Below, piece by piece: positions 1 to 10,478 of a DNA stretch of 64,000 nucleotides. Origin of the DNA: Isoetes taiwanensis (lineage: Eukaryota > Streptophyta > Lycopodiopsida > Isoetales > Isoetaceae). The DNA lies in the NCBI GenBank assembly GCA_021234155.1, contig JAJEKV010000004.1, positions 12,928,716 to 12,992,715 of the forward strand, in the 5' to 3' direction. The position numbers and the translations under genes are program-made. The notes under the pieces are model-generated. The model saw only the letters and a list, made by a program, of their open reading frames with translations, was not told the origin of the DNA and searched no databases. Position 1 is the first letter of the stretch. Each line of letters opens with the position of its first letter.

Positions 1-1870
1 AAGAATTTCGCAAACAAGAAGATCAAGCTTGATAAAGCCTATTTAAGTATCAGGCCAAGAACAGATAAAGCCAATCAAAATTTTGGTTGAGGATTGATGA
101 TTGATCTGATCTGGACCTAAATTTGAAGATATTTCCTGCTTTTATCCTGTGAGTGAAGCACCTGCCATTCAATCTGACGAAAGGCAAAATGAAGACATGG
201 AGATCCAGCGAGGACATGGAGCACACTACTCACTAGACATCTCTAGCATTCCTAGACTTGAAAAATAAACAGGGTATATACGGGATTCAAAATTCGTATA
301 CTTAAATGAAGATGGATTATTTTGATCTGAGTGTAATTAAAGAAGATAATGACTCTACATTTTACCAGCATTCAGGATGGAGTCAAGCCATGAGGAATTT
401 CAGTTCGTGCAGTTTAGAAGTAGGTTACATAACACAGCAGAGATTAACCCTCAGCAGAAAGTTTAACACTGCACCCAAGAAGTAACTATAACTCTGTTCC
501 TGTCACGTTCTAGAGGCAATGTATAAGCTCCATACAGCAACCATAAAAATACATCAAGAAATTTCAAACTTGGAGCACTTTTGGCAGATGACGTGCAACC
601 TCCGAATAGGAACTTCTATTTCGTAAACCACTTGAGCCTTCTGACAGACGACAGATGACCTGCAACCTCTAAATAGGAACCTCTTATCTGTGAAGGCAGG
701 AGCCTCTGATAGTATAACATGCTGGATCAAGCCCCAAAAGTCTTCACAAAAAAAAGCTTTGGCATAAAAGCCTTTTATCTCCATATTCATCTTCTAGTGA
801 GCCACAAATCATATGTCTTTCTCATGATGCCCATGTTCCAATGCTCTTTCTATCCAGTGTTCTGGAGCTCCACAAAAAGTTCCCAACAGGGTAATAAAAT
901 ATAACAACTTCTAGAAGAAAATACACGGTCGAGAATAACCATATGCTGCTACTGGCAATCATCATTCTAAAACCCTTCAGAATAAATGTTTCAAACCAAG
1001 TGCACAAGCACACATGAAATAAGTAGACATTATATACAGCCAATGTCCTCTCAATTAAGGCTTTCAACCTTCCTTTCAGATCTTGCAATTTCAAAATAGA
1101 ATCATCCACATCATGTTTTGTTGGTATGAAGTCATTGTAATGATGACATAAAAATGCTTATATTCAACAAGTCAAGAATTATGCACCATGTAATGAAACG
1201 CATTATAACTTACATGGAAATGTATAATAACTGAGGTTATGAGCCTAAACTCTGGCCATGAGCTTAACAGTTACGGATTGCACATACAAACACAAACAGG
1301 AATCGCTTACGTGAAACCAATTTTGGCCATACGCAACTTAGTAGCCGCAGCTTGCTTATGTCAATAGATGTATTACTCTACTTCATATATTTAAAATCGA
1401 AAGCGTCAACTTCAAGCAGTAAGGTAAATTTTATCAGTGGTCAGTGCTTTGATAGGTTGGAGAACGGAGAACTCTTTAAATTACTGATGCCTAACCAGCT
1501 ATGACAATCTCCATCTGCAATATCATGAATATCGTCCATATAGTTAAGAGATCCTTGCCTCAAAAGACTAACATGTTATACTATATAATAACTCTTCCAG
1601 AACTGCACGTCCGGAATTTTGTCCGAGTTCATGTCAAGATCAGTCATGACAATTCCCAAAAAGTTAAAAGAAAAAGGGGGGCATGTCTGCAGCTGCAGCT
1701 ATAGATTGGAGCTCTGAGATGACAGAGTCATCTCTAATACATAGTTCTGTCAATAATCCATTATCCATTGAATAATGGAACCAATGTAGTTTTTAATGGA
1801 ACAATCTAATATATAGTTGGGAAAAGGATCCAAAGTAGAGCTAGGATAGTTAAATCTGGCAAAAGATGCC
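1..1870. other. Downstream flank of the FLX-like gene, no gene recognised
   Basis: This AT-rich stretch lies 3' of the minus-strand FLX-like gene. I see only short open frames (under 100 codons) with no recognisable domain and no convincing splice-linked series. It could hold 3' untranslated sequence near its right end, but no polyadenylation site can be assigned. Confidence 0.5.
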
Positions 1871-2220
1871 CTAGTGCATCTTCACAACTTCTTCTAGCGA
1901 CTAGGTTATCTGGAATAAATGCTGTTTAAGCATTTAATCAGCTAAGTTCCAAATGCTGTTAATAGCAAGCAGTGACATTAGGAGTAATGCACATGCCACA
2001 GGCAAATGGAAATATATAAGTACATACACATATACACGAATATATCTAGTGCATCTTCACAACTTCTTCTAGCGACTAGGTTATCTGGAATAAATGCTGT
2101 TTAAGCATTTAATCAGCTAAGTTCCAAATGCTGTTAATAGCAAGCAGTGACATTAGGAGTAATGCACATGCCACAGGCAAATGGAAATATATAAGTACAT
2201 ACACATATACACGAATATAT
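1871..2220. repeat. Perfect 175-bp tandem duplication
   Basis: Positions 1871-2045 and 2046-2220 are identical when read side by side, giving two copies with a 175-bp period and no mismatch. The unit ends in an AT-rich run with CACATATACACG character. Absence of divergence means either a very recent duplication or an assembly duplication. It lies 3' of the FLX-like stop codon and disrupts no recognised coding sequence. Confidence 0.95.
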
Positions 2221-2681
2221 ATATGTGTATGCCGCACAAGATGACAATGAAAAGTCTGAACAAATAATATTTACCATCATGTACACGCATGCCAATAGGC
2301 CACATAAGCCAATATCACCCTCATTACGTATTTACAATAAGCTTTTATTCCAAGAACATTTGGATCGGAAAAAGCACTCAAGCCAGACTGCTTTGTCTAA
2401 TATAGGTTGGTATTGCAGAAGAACAAAGCTCTTTAACAAACGAGAATATTACTCAAAAAAGAGACCCTAACTATGTTAGATGAATTAGACTAACATTAAT
2501 GGCATAGTTCTGCCTTGCATGAGCAATGGTTTCAAGACCTAAAAAATTACATTCTCCAGCAGGAGTGGCAACAGCTTATGACTCTAAACCATGATTACCA
2601 TTATCCCTAACTTGTGTCCGTCGTAAGCTGTCTCCAGAAATTATGCAGCTCTGAAGCCACATCAACCAGCATAATCCTTCC
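2221..2681. other. 3' flank / probable 3' UTR of the FLX-like gene
   Basis: This interval sits directly downstream of the minus-strand stop codon at 2682-2684. It has no recognisable coding content and is the most likely place for the 3' UTR. The polyadenylation position is not determined. Confidence 0.4.
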
Positions 2682-3913
2682 TTATCGTCGTACATGAGAA
2701 CCTCCTCCACGCTGCACATCATATGCACCCCAAGAAGCAGTTGGTCCAGTACCGTGCACACCATTCTCCATAGCAATTTGCATCTGAATTATAGCAAAAT
2801 GGCAATAAGCAGGCTTGCTGTGCATCTAAGTCCACTAATGCAGCTTGTTTTAGGGCACTATATGCAGGTGAGCTCTCAGGCACACTAATCGTTGCACAAG
2901 ATATGACTATTTCCAGTTTGCAGCTTCCTGATCTAAAACAGCTTCAATTTTATTTACTTGAACATACCTGGTGGATTCCATAACCATCTCCATACGGCGC
3001 CATAGAATAGCCAACATCAGCTCCAGCATATGCACCATAACCTGTGTAATCATAAAGAAACTAGCTTAGGGACTTGAAATTTTGAAAGCAGCAAAGAAAT
3101 CAGAAGAGCAAAGAGGCCACACCCCCATTCCCAGGCCCACGCGCCAACCTCTTTTCTGCATTCGTCAACTCTGCCCGGAGCTTCTCCACCTCTCTAGCCA
3201 TAGTAACTAAGTTTTTTTCCATTGCTTGCCTCTGCTCAAGCTGGTCACTGTTAGCTTTCTTCTCGTATTCAAATGCCGTCCTGTCAAACGATAGATTATA
3301 TAAGTCTATAGCAAAATAAATACCTTGCACTTCAATAATTGCTAGAGATAAAAAGCTACCTGGCTCGGTTTAACTCTTGTCTTAGGGCATCGTTTTCAGC
3401 ACGCAATGCCGGAACCTGTTGCAGCTCCATACGGGCACGCTGCAACTCCTGGTTGATGTTTTGGACCTGGGTTGCCAACTCTTGCCTCGCTGCATTGAAC
3501 TTTGCTGCATCAGTACGGGCTTGGTGAACTTCAGCTTTAAGATTGTCGGCCCCTCGTAATTCTGCCTCCATCTTTGCTTGTTTTTCTAGAAGTGCTCTCA
3601 TCTGTGCTTCTTTTTCAGCCTGTGAATTTGCTAGGACTTGCTGTAAACGATGACCTTCCTGTTGGGCACCAGCAAGCTCTTGCCTTAATGCAACATGTGT
3701 AGCTGCAAGACGTTGATTTTCAGTCAGAAGCCTCTGAATCTCAGCGTGCTGAGTGGCAAGCTTTTGCTCTATTAATGCTGGAGATGGTGCTAAACCAGGT
3801 TGGCCAAGAACAGGTGGATGTATCGGAGGGCCAAAACCAGGCCGGAACAGACCTGGTACAACAGGTCCAACAGGGCCACGAACCTGTGCCGGTAGTCGTC
3901 CTCGTGCAGCCAT
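2682..3913 (-). CDS. FLX-like coiled-coil protein (FLOWERING LOCUS C EXPRESSOR-like family), four exons
   Basis: Four minus-strand exons can be joined in frame: 3913-3360, 3280-3123, 3041-2968 and 2783-2682. Every junction has a GT donor and AG acceptor, and together they give 295 codons plus stop. The N-terminus is Pro/Gly/Arg-rich ([15 protein letters not shown]...). It is followed by a long Ala/Gln/Glu/Arg coiled coil with the family-typical [20 protein letters not shown] and [11 protein letters not shown] segments in exon 2, then a Gly/Tyr-rich tail ([22 protein letters not shown]). Length and domain order fit plant FLX/FLX-LIKE proteins, which act as scaffolds with FRIGIDA-type proteins in transcriptional control in flowering plants. 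Whether that role holds in this plant is unknown. The start is the first ATG of the open exon. It is the only intact host-type gene in the window. Confidence 0.9.
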
Positions 3914-4470
3914 TTACTCTCTCTGACAGATCAAACCACAATTCAGGGAGTGCATGAAATTCAGAAAGCACAATTCTTCAAACAAAATTCAGGGAATGCA
4001 TGCTGTTAAGTTCAGCAAGAAATTCAGAAAGTACAATTCATCAAAGAAATGTTTTTTATGATAATTCCAAAAACTATTCAACAATTTTGTTCCTGAAGTT
4101 TGTTAATACCCTTACAGCATTCAACAGTAAGAGAAATGAAAAGTTTAAAGCTTTGTCATGTCTTTACGACTAAAAAAACTCGAATTCTTTTGCACGACAT
4201 GCTCGAACTATACAACATACAAAAGTGTTTCAGACAACTCACGAGGGCCGCGAAAAGGGTTCTCAATTGTATGTTTCTTTCGCCGGCTCGATTAGAAGAC
4301 CCGGCACAACTGACAGTTCGATTTAACGGGCGCCTATCAGTAGTTTAGGTTACAAATGCTTGGTACTCGGTCAAAATGCCTCTTTAAAGTGCCATTGTTG
4401 TTTACTCTAGGCTAAGCTGACTCTTTTGACTCTTATGTGTTGTTTTTTTTGGGGAGGGATAACGAGCGAA
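3914..4470. other. Upstream region of the FLX-like gene
   Basis: This AT-rich sequence lies 5' of the minus-strand start codon. It presumably contains the 5' UTR and promoter, but I cannot place a TATA box or transcription start with confidence. No ORF here is convincing. Confidence 0.4.
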
Positions 4471-4524
4471 ATATTGGCTCCCGAAAGGGGGTTGGATTCC
4501 AAAAAATGGCGAGCCTAATACGCT

Positions 4525-6089
4525 ATGTATAAAAGTTACAAGGAGGGCTTGTATTAAGTCGAAAGGAACTCAACTATGGACTTGTGAAATTGAACTAAAT
4601 GTGGCAATCCTTTAGGCATGAGTTTGTTTTGTATGCATGTCTAATGTCTTTTATATATGTCAATATGAGTTGAATATTTCAATTTTTGTTTTCCTAGACG
4701 AGCACATGTTTACTAGTAATTTAGGAAATTTTAAGTTCAATTATCACATGGCCTAGGCTAGGTGTCATGGATAATTGTTTTATTCATTTAATTGTTTGAA
4801 CGATTTGTGAGATTAAGTTTTGAAAACGGGAAATGCTGCAAGTACTTGGCAACCCAACAATCAAGGAAGCCAATATGATTCAAGAGGCCTTTGGTATCAA
4901 GAGGCTAATTCAAAAAAACTCATAGGGAAAGTTGTTATTAGTGATGCTACAGCTGGCACAAAGTAGATAACCCATGGTTTGCATGCCCACAATGTTCATT
5001 AAAAAATGCAGCATTAATTTTACACATCAATACTTTTCTCACTATCGCAATAGCAACCAAGCTACTTGGTTGTGTATCTCTGGCTCAATGTGTATACCTG
5101 GTGTTTACCACTTCACCATTCAGCAAGCCATCGCAAAATCTGAATTGCAATACCTCAATAAATTTATATTAAAAATGGAAGTAGCAAAAGTTGACGCTGC
5201 CGGACAGGCCATGTCGACTGAAGAGCCACAACTTATCAACAAATTAGTAATAGATGACATTATACAAAAAAGGTATACAACCCATGTAAAATTCATCTGT
5301 TCCTCCAGTTAGGGTCGTGACAGGTTCTTAACAGGTTCTTAACGCCATGTATAAAAGTTACAAGGAGGGCTTGTATTAAGTCGAAAGGAACTCAACTATG
5401 GACTTGTGAAATTGAACTAAATGTGGCAATCCTTTAGGCATGAGTTTGTTTTGTATGCATGTCTAATGTCTTTTATATATGTCAATGTGAGTTGAATATT
5501 TCAATTTTTGGTTTCCTAGACGAGCACATGTTTACTATTGATTTAGGAAATTTTAAGTTCAATTATCACATGGCCTAGGCTAGGTGTCATGGATAATTGT
5601 TTTATTCATTTAATTGTTTGAACGATTTGTGAGATTAAGTTTTGAAAACGGGAAATGCTGCAAGTGCTTGGCAACCCAACAATCAAGGACGCCAATATGA
5701 TTCAAGAGGCCTTTGGTATCAAGAGTCTAATTCAAACAAACTCTTAGGGAAAGTTGTTATTAGTGATGCTACAACTGGCACAAAGTAGATAACCCATGGT
5801 TTGCATGCCCACAATGTTCATTAAAAAATGCAGCATTAATTTTACACATCAATACTTTTCTCACTATCGCAATAGCAACCAAGCTACTTGGTTGTGTATC
5901 TCTGGCTCAATGTGTATACCTGGTGTTTACTACTTCACCATTCAGCAAGCCATCGCAAAATCTGAATTGCAATACCTCAATAAATTTATATTAAAAATGG
6001 AAGTAGCAAAAGTTAACGCTGCCGGACAGGCCATGTCGACTGAAGAGCCACAACTTATCAACAAATTAGTAATATATGACATTATACAA
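4525..6089. repeat. 822-bp tandem duplication (copies 4525-5267 and 5347-6089)
   Basis: The block starting ATGTATAAAAGTTACAAGGA at 4525 recurs at 5347 and stays near-identical for about 743 bp, ending at TATACAA in both (5267 and 6089). A 79-bp spacer lies between them and contains a doubled ACAGGTTCTTAAC. Scattered substitutions show it is older than the 175-bp duplication. Each copy carries the same unassigned open frame. Confidence 0.9.
4974..5312 (+). CDS. Unrecognised 112-codon ORF, duplicate copy 1
   Basis: This open frame begins MVCMPTMFIKKC and contains MEVAKVDAAGQAMSTEEPQL. I do not recognise a family. It is shared with the second copy of the tandem duplication. The three differences I can see between copies all change the amino acid (His/Tyr, Asp/Asn, Asp/Tyr), so the frame gives no sign of purifying selection. 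It may be a fragment of a captured gene or a chance ORF. Confidence 0.2.
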   Translation: MVCMPTMFIKKCSINFTHQYFSHYRNSNQATWLCISGSMCIPGVYHFTIQQAIAKSELQYLNKFILKMEVAKVDAAGQAMSTEEPQLINKLVIDDIIQKRYTTHVKFICSSS

Positions 6090-6101
6090 CGCTGGATCTG
6101 A
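5796..6101 (+). CDS. Unrecognised 101-codon ORF, duplicate copy 2
   Basis: This is the counterpart of the ORF at 4974 in the second copy of the 822-bp duplication. Its C-terminus differs because the duplication ends at 6089. Function unknown; probably non-coding. Confidence 0.2.
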   Translation: MVCMPTMFIKKCSINFTHQYFSHYRNSNQATWLCISGSMCIPGVYYFTIQQAIAKSELQYLNKFILKMEVAKVNAAGQAMSTEEPQLINKLVIYDIIQRWI

Positions 6102-7390
6102 TTTCCCATAGACAGTTCCTATTTCTGGAGTATTCTAAGCATGAATTGCAAATGGATTTGGGTAAATGCTCGACAGTGTTGATCCAGATCACCTTGGGGC
6201 AAATTTTCGGAGCAGCCCACATCGAAAAAAGGGCAGGCGATCATTTTCATTGGGCAATTTGAAGAGCATTATTCCCTGCAAAAAGAAAGAAGAAAAAGCT
6301 TTTCCATAATGGTGAACTTTGTATACCTAATGGCAAGAAGTGGAGCCTGAACAACGAAAGGAACAAAAATTATACTGCAAGAGCAGATGCTTGGTCTCAC
6401 AACAAATCATACATACATTGTTACATTGGACGATGAAAAAAATCTTCGAGACCAAAGCAAAACTTCGAGCCTAAAGAAAAACTTTGACCAAAGCATAAGC
6501 AAGAAACAGGTGCCAAGATCCAGTTTCTTTAAATCTGGCATGAACATGTCAAAATTTGGTCATTCCGACTAAAACCAAATAAGCTCTATATGCTCTGCGT
6601 AGGCCATGGATATTTGGGAAATAATTCATTTGTATAGCATGACGATTTCGGAGATGACGAAGCAAGGAGAGAATGAGAGAGAATAGATGAAAAAAATGAA
6701 CGAAGAGCAGCTGCAACCCTTCATACCGTCTTGATTCTTACCTCCCCTGATGGAGTTCCTGCAACCCATACGATGGAGTTTCTACCACTGTCCTACCACC
6801 GTAACAATACGAAGACAGCCACTACTAGAAACACCAAATTATTTGCTGGTAAATCTACTGGACGGAGGAGCCAATGCATCGCTGATCATATAGCTTGCCA
6901 TAGCACAGCTTGTCAGAGCGAGGTCGTTGCTAAGCGTCAAGGTCGGATGCAACATACCGTCCTAAGAAAATAAAGCATTAGCTGCAGCGGCCGAAGCTTT
7001 AAGGACTGCCAAAGGAGAAGACTCCATAGCCTTACCGCCATAGTCCAACAATATGCCATTCGATGGCGCCTTACCTATTGTTGTCGTTTTGCAGATGCTG
7101 GAGCACTCGATGTTAGCCTTAGAGCCAAAGTCGAAGCTACATGACATCGCTGCCAAGCGTCGAGCAAGATTTTGTCCAGTAAAAGACGTGGCAGGAAAAT
7201 ATGAGATTGGATTGCATACGGAGGGACAAAAAAAAAGGGAAAAAGGGCAGACTGCCTTATATATGTTTAGATAGTTTATTATGATACGAGAATTAACCTT
7301 ATTGCAGTAACGCTGCATGGCGAAGATGGTCAGTTAGTTTGGTTTTCAACTTTCTTGCGCGAGTTTGAACCCACCTTTTAACATTTTTTT
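6102..7390. other. Interior of the candidate TIR element, no gene recognised
   Basis: Short open frames exist on both strands, the largest being 118 codons on the minus strand at 6962-7318 with an Ala-rich end. None has a domain I can name, and no splice-linked series is apparent. Confidence 0.35.
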
Positions 7391-7540
7391 GCTTGGAGGG
7401 GTATTCGACTCACACAATATTTTTTGGGCGTATTTGACTTACATAATTTACATGTAAATCTACAAGTCGAATAGCCCATTTTTGGTATTCGACTTGCAAA
7501 ATACAAGCCAATCTACGAGTCTAATACCCCATTGGAATCC
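7391..7540. repeat. Subterminal motif cluster, five copies in two orientations
   Basis: Variants of GTATTCGACTTRCA appear three times in forward orientation and, as TCTACRAGTCKAATA, twice in reverse orientation, just inside the right inverted arm ending near 7564. Clusters of short repeats next to the ends are typical transposase-binding regions in several plant DNA transposon superfamilies. That assignment here is an inference. Confidence 0.6.
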
Positions 7541-7570
7541 AACCCATAATCGGGAGCCAATAAATGCACC

Positions 7571-7997
7571 GTGAAGATAAAGTTACCCCGGTTTTGGTGA
7601 TTCCACGACAGAGATATCCCTTCTGGCGGAATCACCAAAATTGCGCAGTAACTGCACAGTCACGCTGATGCATCTACCCCTTACCATTTTTTTGCTCAGA
7701 TCTTTGAGCTTGAATACCTCGGCCGATCGAGCTCTAAATCGATTCGGATGACTTCTATGTGGGCCGGAATAAGACGGATTAGAAGAGATCATCCATGCAA
7801 ACCAAAAATCAGATCGAGCGCCTCCGGATTCATCCAGTTTCAAAAGGGCAAAAAATTGCCCTCAAAATGCACAGTTACTGCGTTACTGCGCAGTTAGGGC
7901 GAGTGATTCCGCAGGACAGAATTTTTTGGTGGTGATTGCGTCGGAAGGGGTATCTCTGTCGCGGAATCACCAAAACCGGGGTAACTTTATCTTCACC
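7571..7997. mobile_element. MITE-like inverted-repeat element, 427 bp
   Basis: The left end (GTGAAGATAAAGTTACCCCG...) and right end are near-perfect inverted repeats over about 52 bp with two mismatches. Broken similarity then extends further inward and includes GCGGAATCAC and GCGCAGTAACTG motifs. No coding capacity is visible. No clear target-site duplication is seen (left flank ATGCACC, right flank CCGTAAA), so the superfamily is not assigned. Confidence 0.75.
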
Positions 7998-8353
7998 CGT
8001 AAAGGGGAGTCCTTTTTTTTGCGTTATATGGCTAAACCTTGTATTGTGGCTTCTCTGCCATTGGATAACAGCACATCTGGCAACATATTCCCTCTCCATA
8101 AATCCACAACATCCAAACCGAGTCTTTTGCAGGTCAAACTGGCCCTTGTTGACCCACTTTCAAGGACCATACCATTGGATAAAACAGTATTTTCGCTTTA
8201 ATACAGTATAGTATGAAAACAACATGACAGATTACTGCATGGCAACACTCCATGACCCAACAACATGAAGAACATCACAGAATGACATGAGTCTGGGGAA
8301 TCCAAACCCAGATGAGTCCAGAGCTCATGGCTTACCTGTACGACGCGCTCGAA
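7998..8353. other. Spacer between the MITE and the Replitron-like region
   Basis: There is no recognisable gene, terminal repeat or structured element. The left boundary of the Replitron-like element may lie here but cannot be placed. Confidence 0.3.
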
Positions 8354-9203
8354 TCATGTATATGGGCCATCAAACACATGCCATTGGTTGCCATTCCAAG
8401 CTCCAGCTGTCAATGGCATGCATTTGATGATCCTACGCATGGTTTCCTTGGATCCCTGAAGCCAACCAACGCAATTCATTAGTGAGCTTGGGGAATTGAA
8501 CCCCAACGCAATGCCAATGCTCATCCGAGCATAAGGGAGATCCCAGTGCATGGGGTCTCCCTTATGCCCCCGGGCCAAAGCCCTCTGAAAGTCTGCAGAT
8601 GTTAGTAACGAAGTGCAGTCAACAAAGCATGAACAAGACATAGCATCAAACAACAGAATATCACATATTCATAGGCTTAGAAAATGTACATGTGGCATGG
8701 GGGCCACGCACATGAAACTGCACAAACAAGAACATTGCAAACACGATGAACAACAACAAGGCCTAATTCATGGATTCTCTAGATGCAGCCCACCTGATCA
8801 CAGCATCAAGCTGTCAGATTTCCTGCGTCAACAAGCACCTAGCCAGGCTCATGTGAGACCTCAAAACATGCAACTCAGATAACGGAGCACCAAGCCGCTC
8901 CCAGACAACAATAGAGATCGCCGAATCGATGGCCACATAAAAGCCAGTCAGCTGCATCCTCAGGATCCTCAGGGAAGCAGCTATTCGATGGGCCTCCGTT
9001 CCAACCTGGATGATGCTCGTTATAAATTCCTCTGCAGTGAACAGCTGCTCCCCCTCAGGAGGATAAACCTGAGGATCAGGATGAGAATCGTCAATTCTAG
9101 AGCTTATCAAAGATGGATCCAAGCTCAAGACGGGATGACGCATCTCCCCGGGAGGATTCCCATTGGTCTCCATCTCTATCCTGCAACAAGTTGTTACCAC
9201 CAC
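8354..9203 (-). other. Possible 3' coding remnants downstream of the HUH gene
   Basis: Two minus-strand open frames (8354-8653, 99 codons; 8814-9203, 129 codons) follow the HUH gene in the same direction. The larger has a helical, hydrophobic C-terminal half (GFYVAIDSAISIVVWERLG). I cannot assign either to a family. They may be later exons or the tail of the same protein broken by frameshifts, or chance ORFs. Confidence 0.25.
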
Positions 9204-9291
9204 AAATACATGCTGAAAGAAAGCAAAACATGGACAAAACTGAAGCTATGCATGCAACAACGCAAAGAACAGGTCAGCCAACCGCCATCAT

Positions 9292-10083
9292 GTGATCCCC
9301 AGTGTGGATGGGGATGTAATCCACACCATGATCATGGATTTTAATATTAGGGCTAAACGATGGATCATGGATATCCTGGAAATTACAGTCCATCTCATCA
9401 GATGGCATAAAATCATCCCAATATCAGCAGCGGCCTGGCCCATTCCGTTCAACGGGCACATAACCTGCAGGCAAACCAAACAGAATTGTTCTAGCAGTAT
9501 TAGATGGGATTATCCAACTGCTGCTCAGAGTATATTTCTTGCTTCTCAGCATCCTGCAAATTGTGAACGTTAAACTAGGGGTCAATGTACGTCCACTATG
9601 GTAGAACATAAAGTGAGCAGCCTTGTTCAGAAGGTTTCTGTTATCCAACACACAAAGACCCTTCGTGTCCCCAGCACCCCGTCTTACATACAAATCTTTT
9701 CCTTTCTCAATCATCATTTCAGATATATTGTGCAGGTGGCAGAAGTAATGCACCTTGCCTATGTCTTTCATGCAGTATCCCAGGATACCCTCGAAACAGT
9801 GCAACCTGTTATTCTTGAGGGCCTTACACACCAAGATAACGCCGGCTGGCCTAGAGGGCCAATTAAACTCCCTTTTGATAGCATCATTCAGGGTCTTAGG
9901 ACTCTTGTAACGGGCTCTAAGGATAGCCTGCACATGGAGATGATCAGCAGAAGACCCCCTCTCCAGGGCAACTGCACCAGCAAGGCACCTCCTATTGCAG
10001 AACGAGGATAGGGCATCAAAGATTCTGCGGGGAACGTCCTGGCTAGACAAGGCCAATCTATTGCATCCCAGGTCTGTGCAAGG
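9292..10083 (-). pseudogene. Replitron-type HUH endonuclease (Rep), degraded
   Basis: A minus-strand frame open from about 10083 to 9424 encodes GAVALERG, then ADHLHVQAIL (the HxH-type metal site) and, about 50 residues later, GYCMKDIGK (the catalytic Tyr and Lys motif). It continues with HNISEMMIEKGKDLY and a C-terminal segment containing SSSWIIP. This order matches Replitron HUH endonucleases, single-domain rolling-circle transposases of eukaryotic elements. The frame meets a TGA at 9424-9426 and then continues open to about 9292 (YWDDFMPSDEMD...). The upstream part (MLSARKGKASAAHGH..., from 10205) is in another frame. No ATG opens the conserved region, so the copy looks inactive unless sequencing error explains the breaks. 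A CRESS or geminivirus-like Rep is an alternative I consider less likely because no helicase follows. Confidence 0.75.
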
Positions 10084-10442
10084 TCAGGAATGGTATGAGA
10101 GGGCATGGCCGAGTTCTCAGTCTGTCCAAACTCTGATTCTATTGGCATGGAACAGGGCAGATGCCCATGGGCAGCACTAGCTTTACCCTTTCTGGCAGAT
10201 AACAAAGAGGGCCCAGGACGCTAACCTCTGGTCTGTGTAGGTCGCTCCAGCCTAGCCTGATATACTAGACAACACCAAGCCCGATTATGTTGCCGAATCA
10301 GAAACCGTCATGTGCAAAATACCCAAACTTTTCTTCGCGACACCTGAAGCAAGCAAATCGACACCTGATGCAGCCGAATTAGCATCCGTCTGAGTCATCG
10401 ACACCTACAGCAGCCTGCACGCGCGACCCAATCCAAATCTGG

Positions 10443-10474
<32 letters not shown>
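10443..10474. repeat. A32 homopolymer at a sequence junction
   Basis: Thirty-two A residues separate the Replitron-like region from a segment that recurs at the right edge of the window, where it is again preceded by an A run (63867-63878). Confidence 0.95.

Positions 10475-10478
<4 letters not shown>

Larger units (their letters stand above)
4471..7564. mobile_element. Candidate TIR DNA transposon, about 3.1 kb, non-autonomous
   Basis: The sequence from about 4471 (ATATTGGCTCCCGA...GGGTTGGATTCCAA) recurs in reverse complement ending near 7564. The inverted arms match over about 30 bases with a short indel, and weaker similarity continues inward (CTAATACG against TATTAGACTCG). The right arm is preceded by several subterminal motif copies. 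No transposase is recognised inside. The interior contains an 822-bp tandem duplication and unassigned short ORFs. I cannot define a target-site duplication, so the superfamily is unknown. Confidence 0.45.

Noticed and set aside
7875-8211. Several overlapping ORFs of 74-91 codons
   Set aside because: They run across the right inverted arm of the MITE in three frames and are by-products of its GC-balanced sequence.
10443-10474. Poly(A) tail of a LINE or processed pseudogene
   Set aside because: No retroposed body or target-site duplication can be identified on its left, and a related junction at 63867 falls in a natural A run. A breakpoint in A runs explains it as well.
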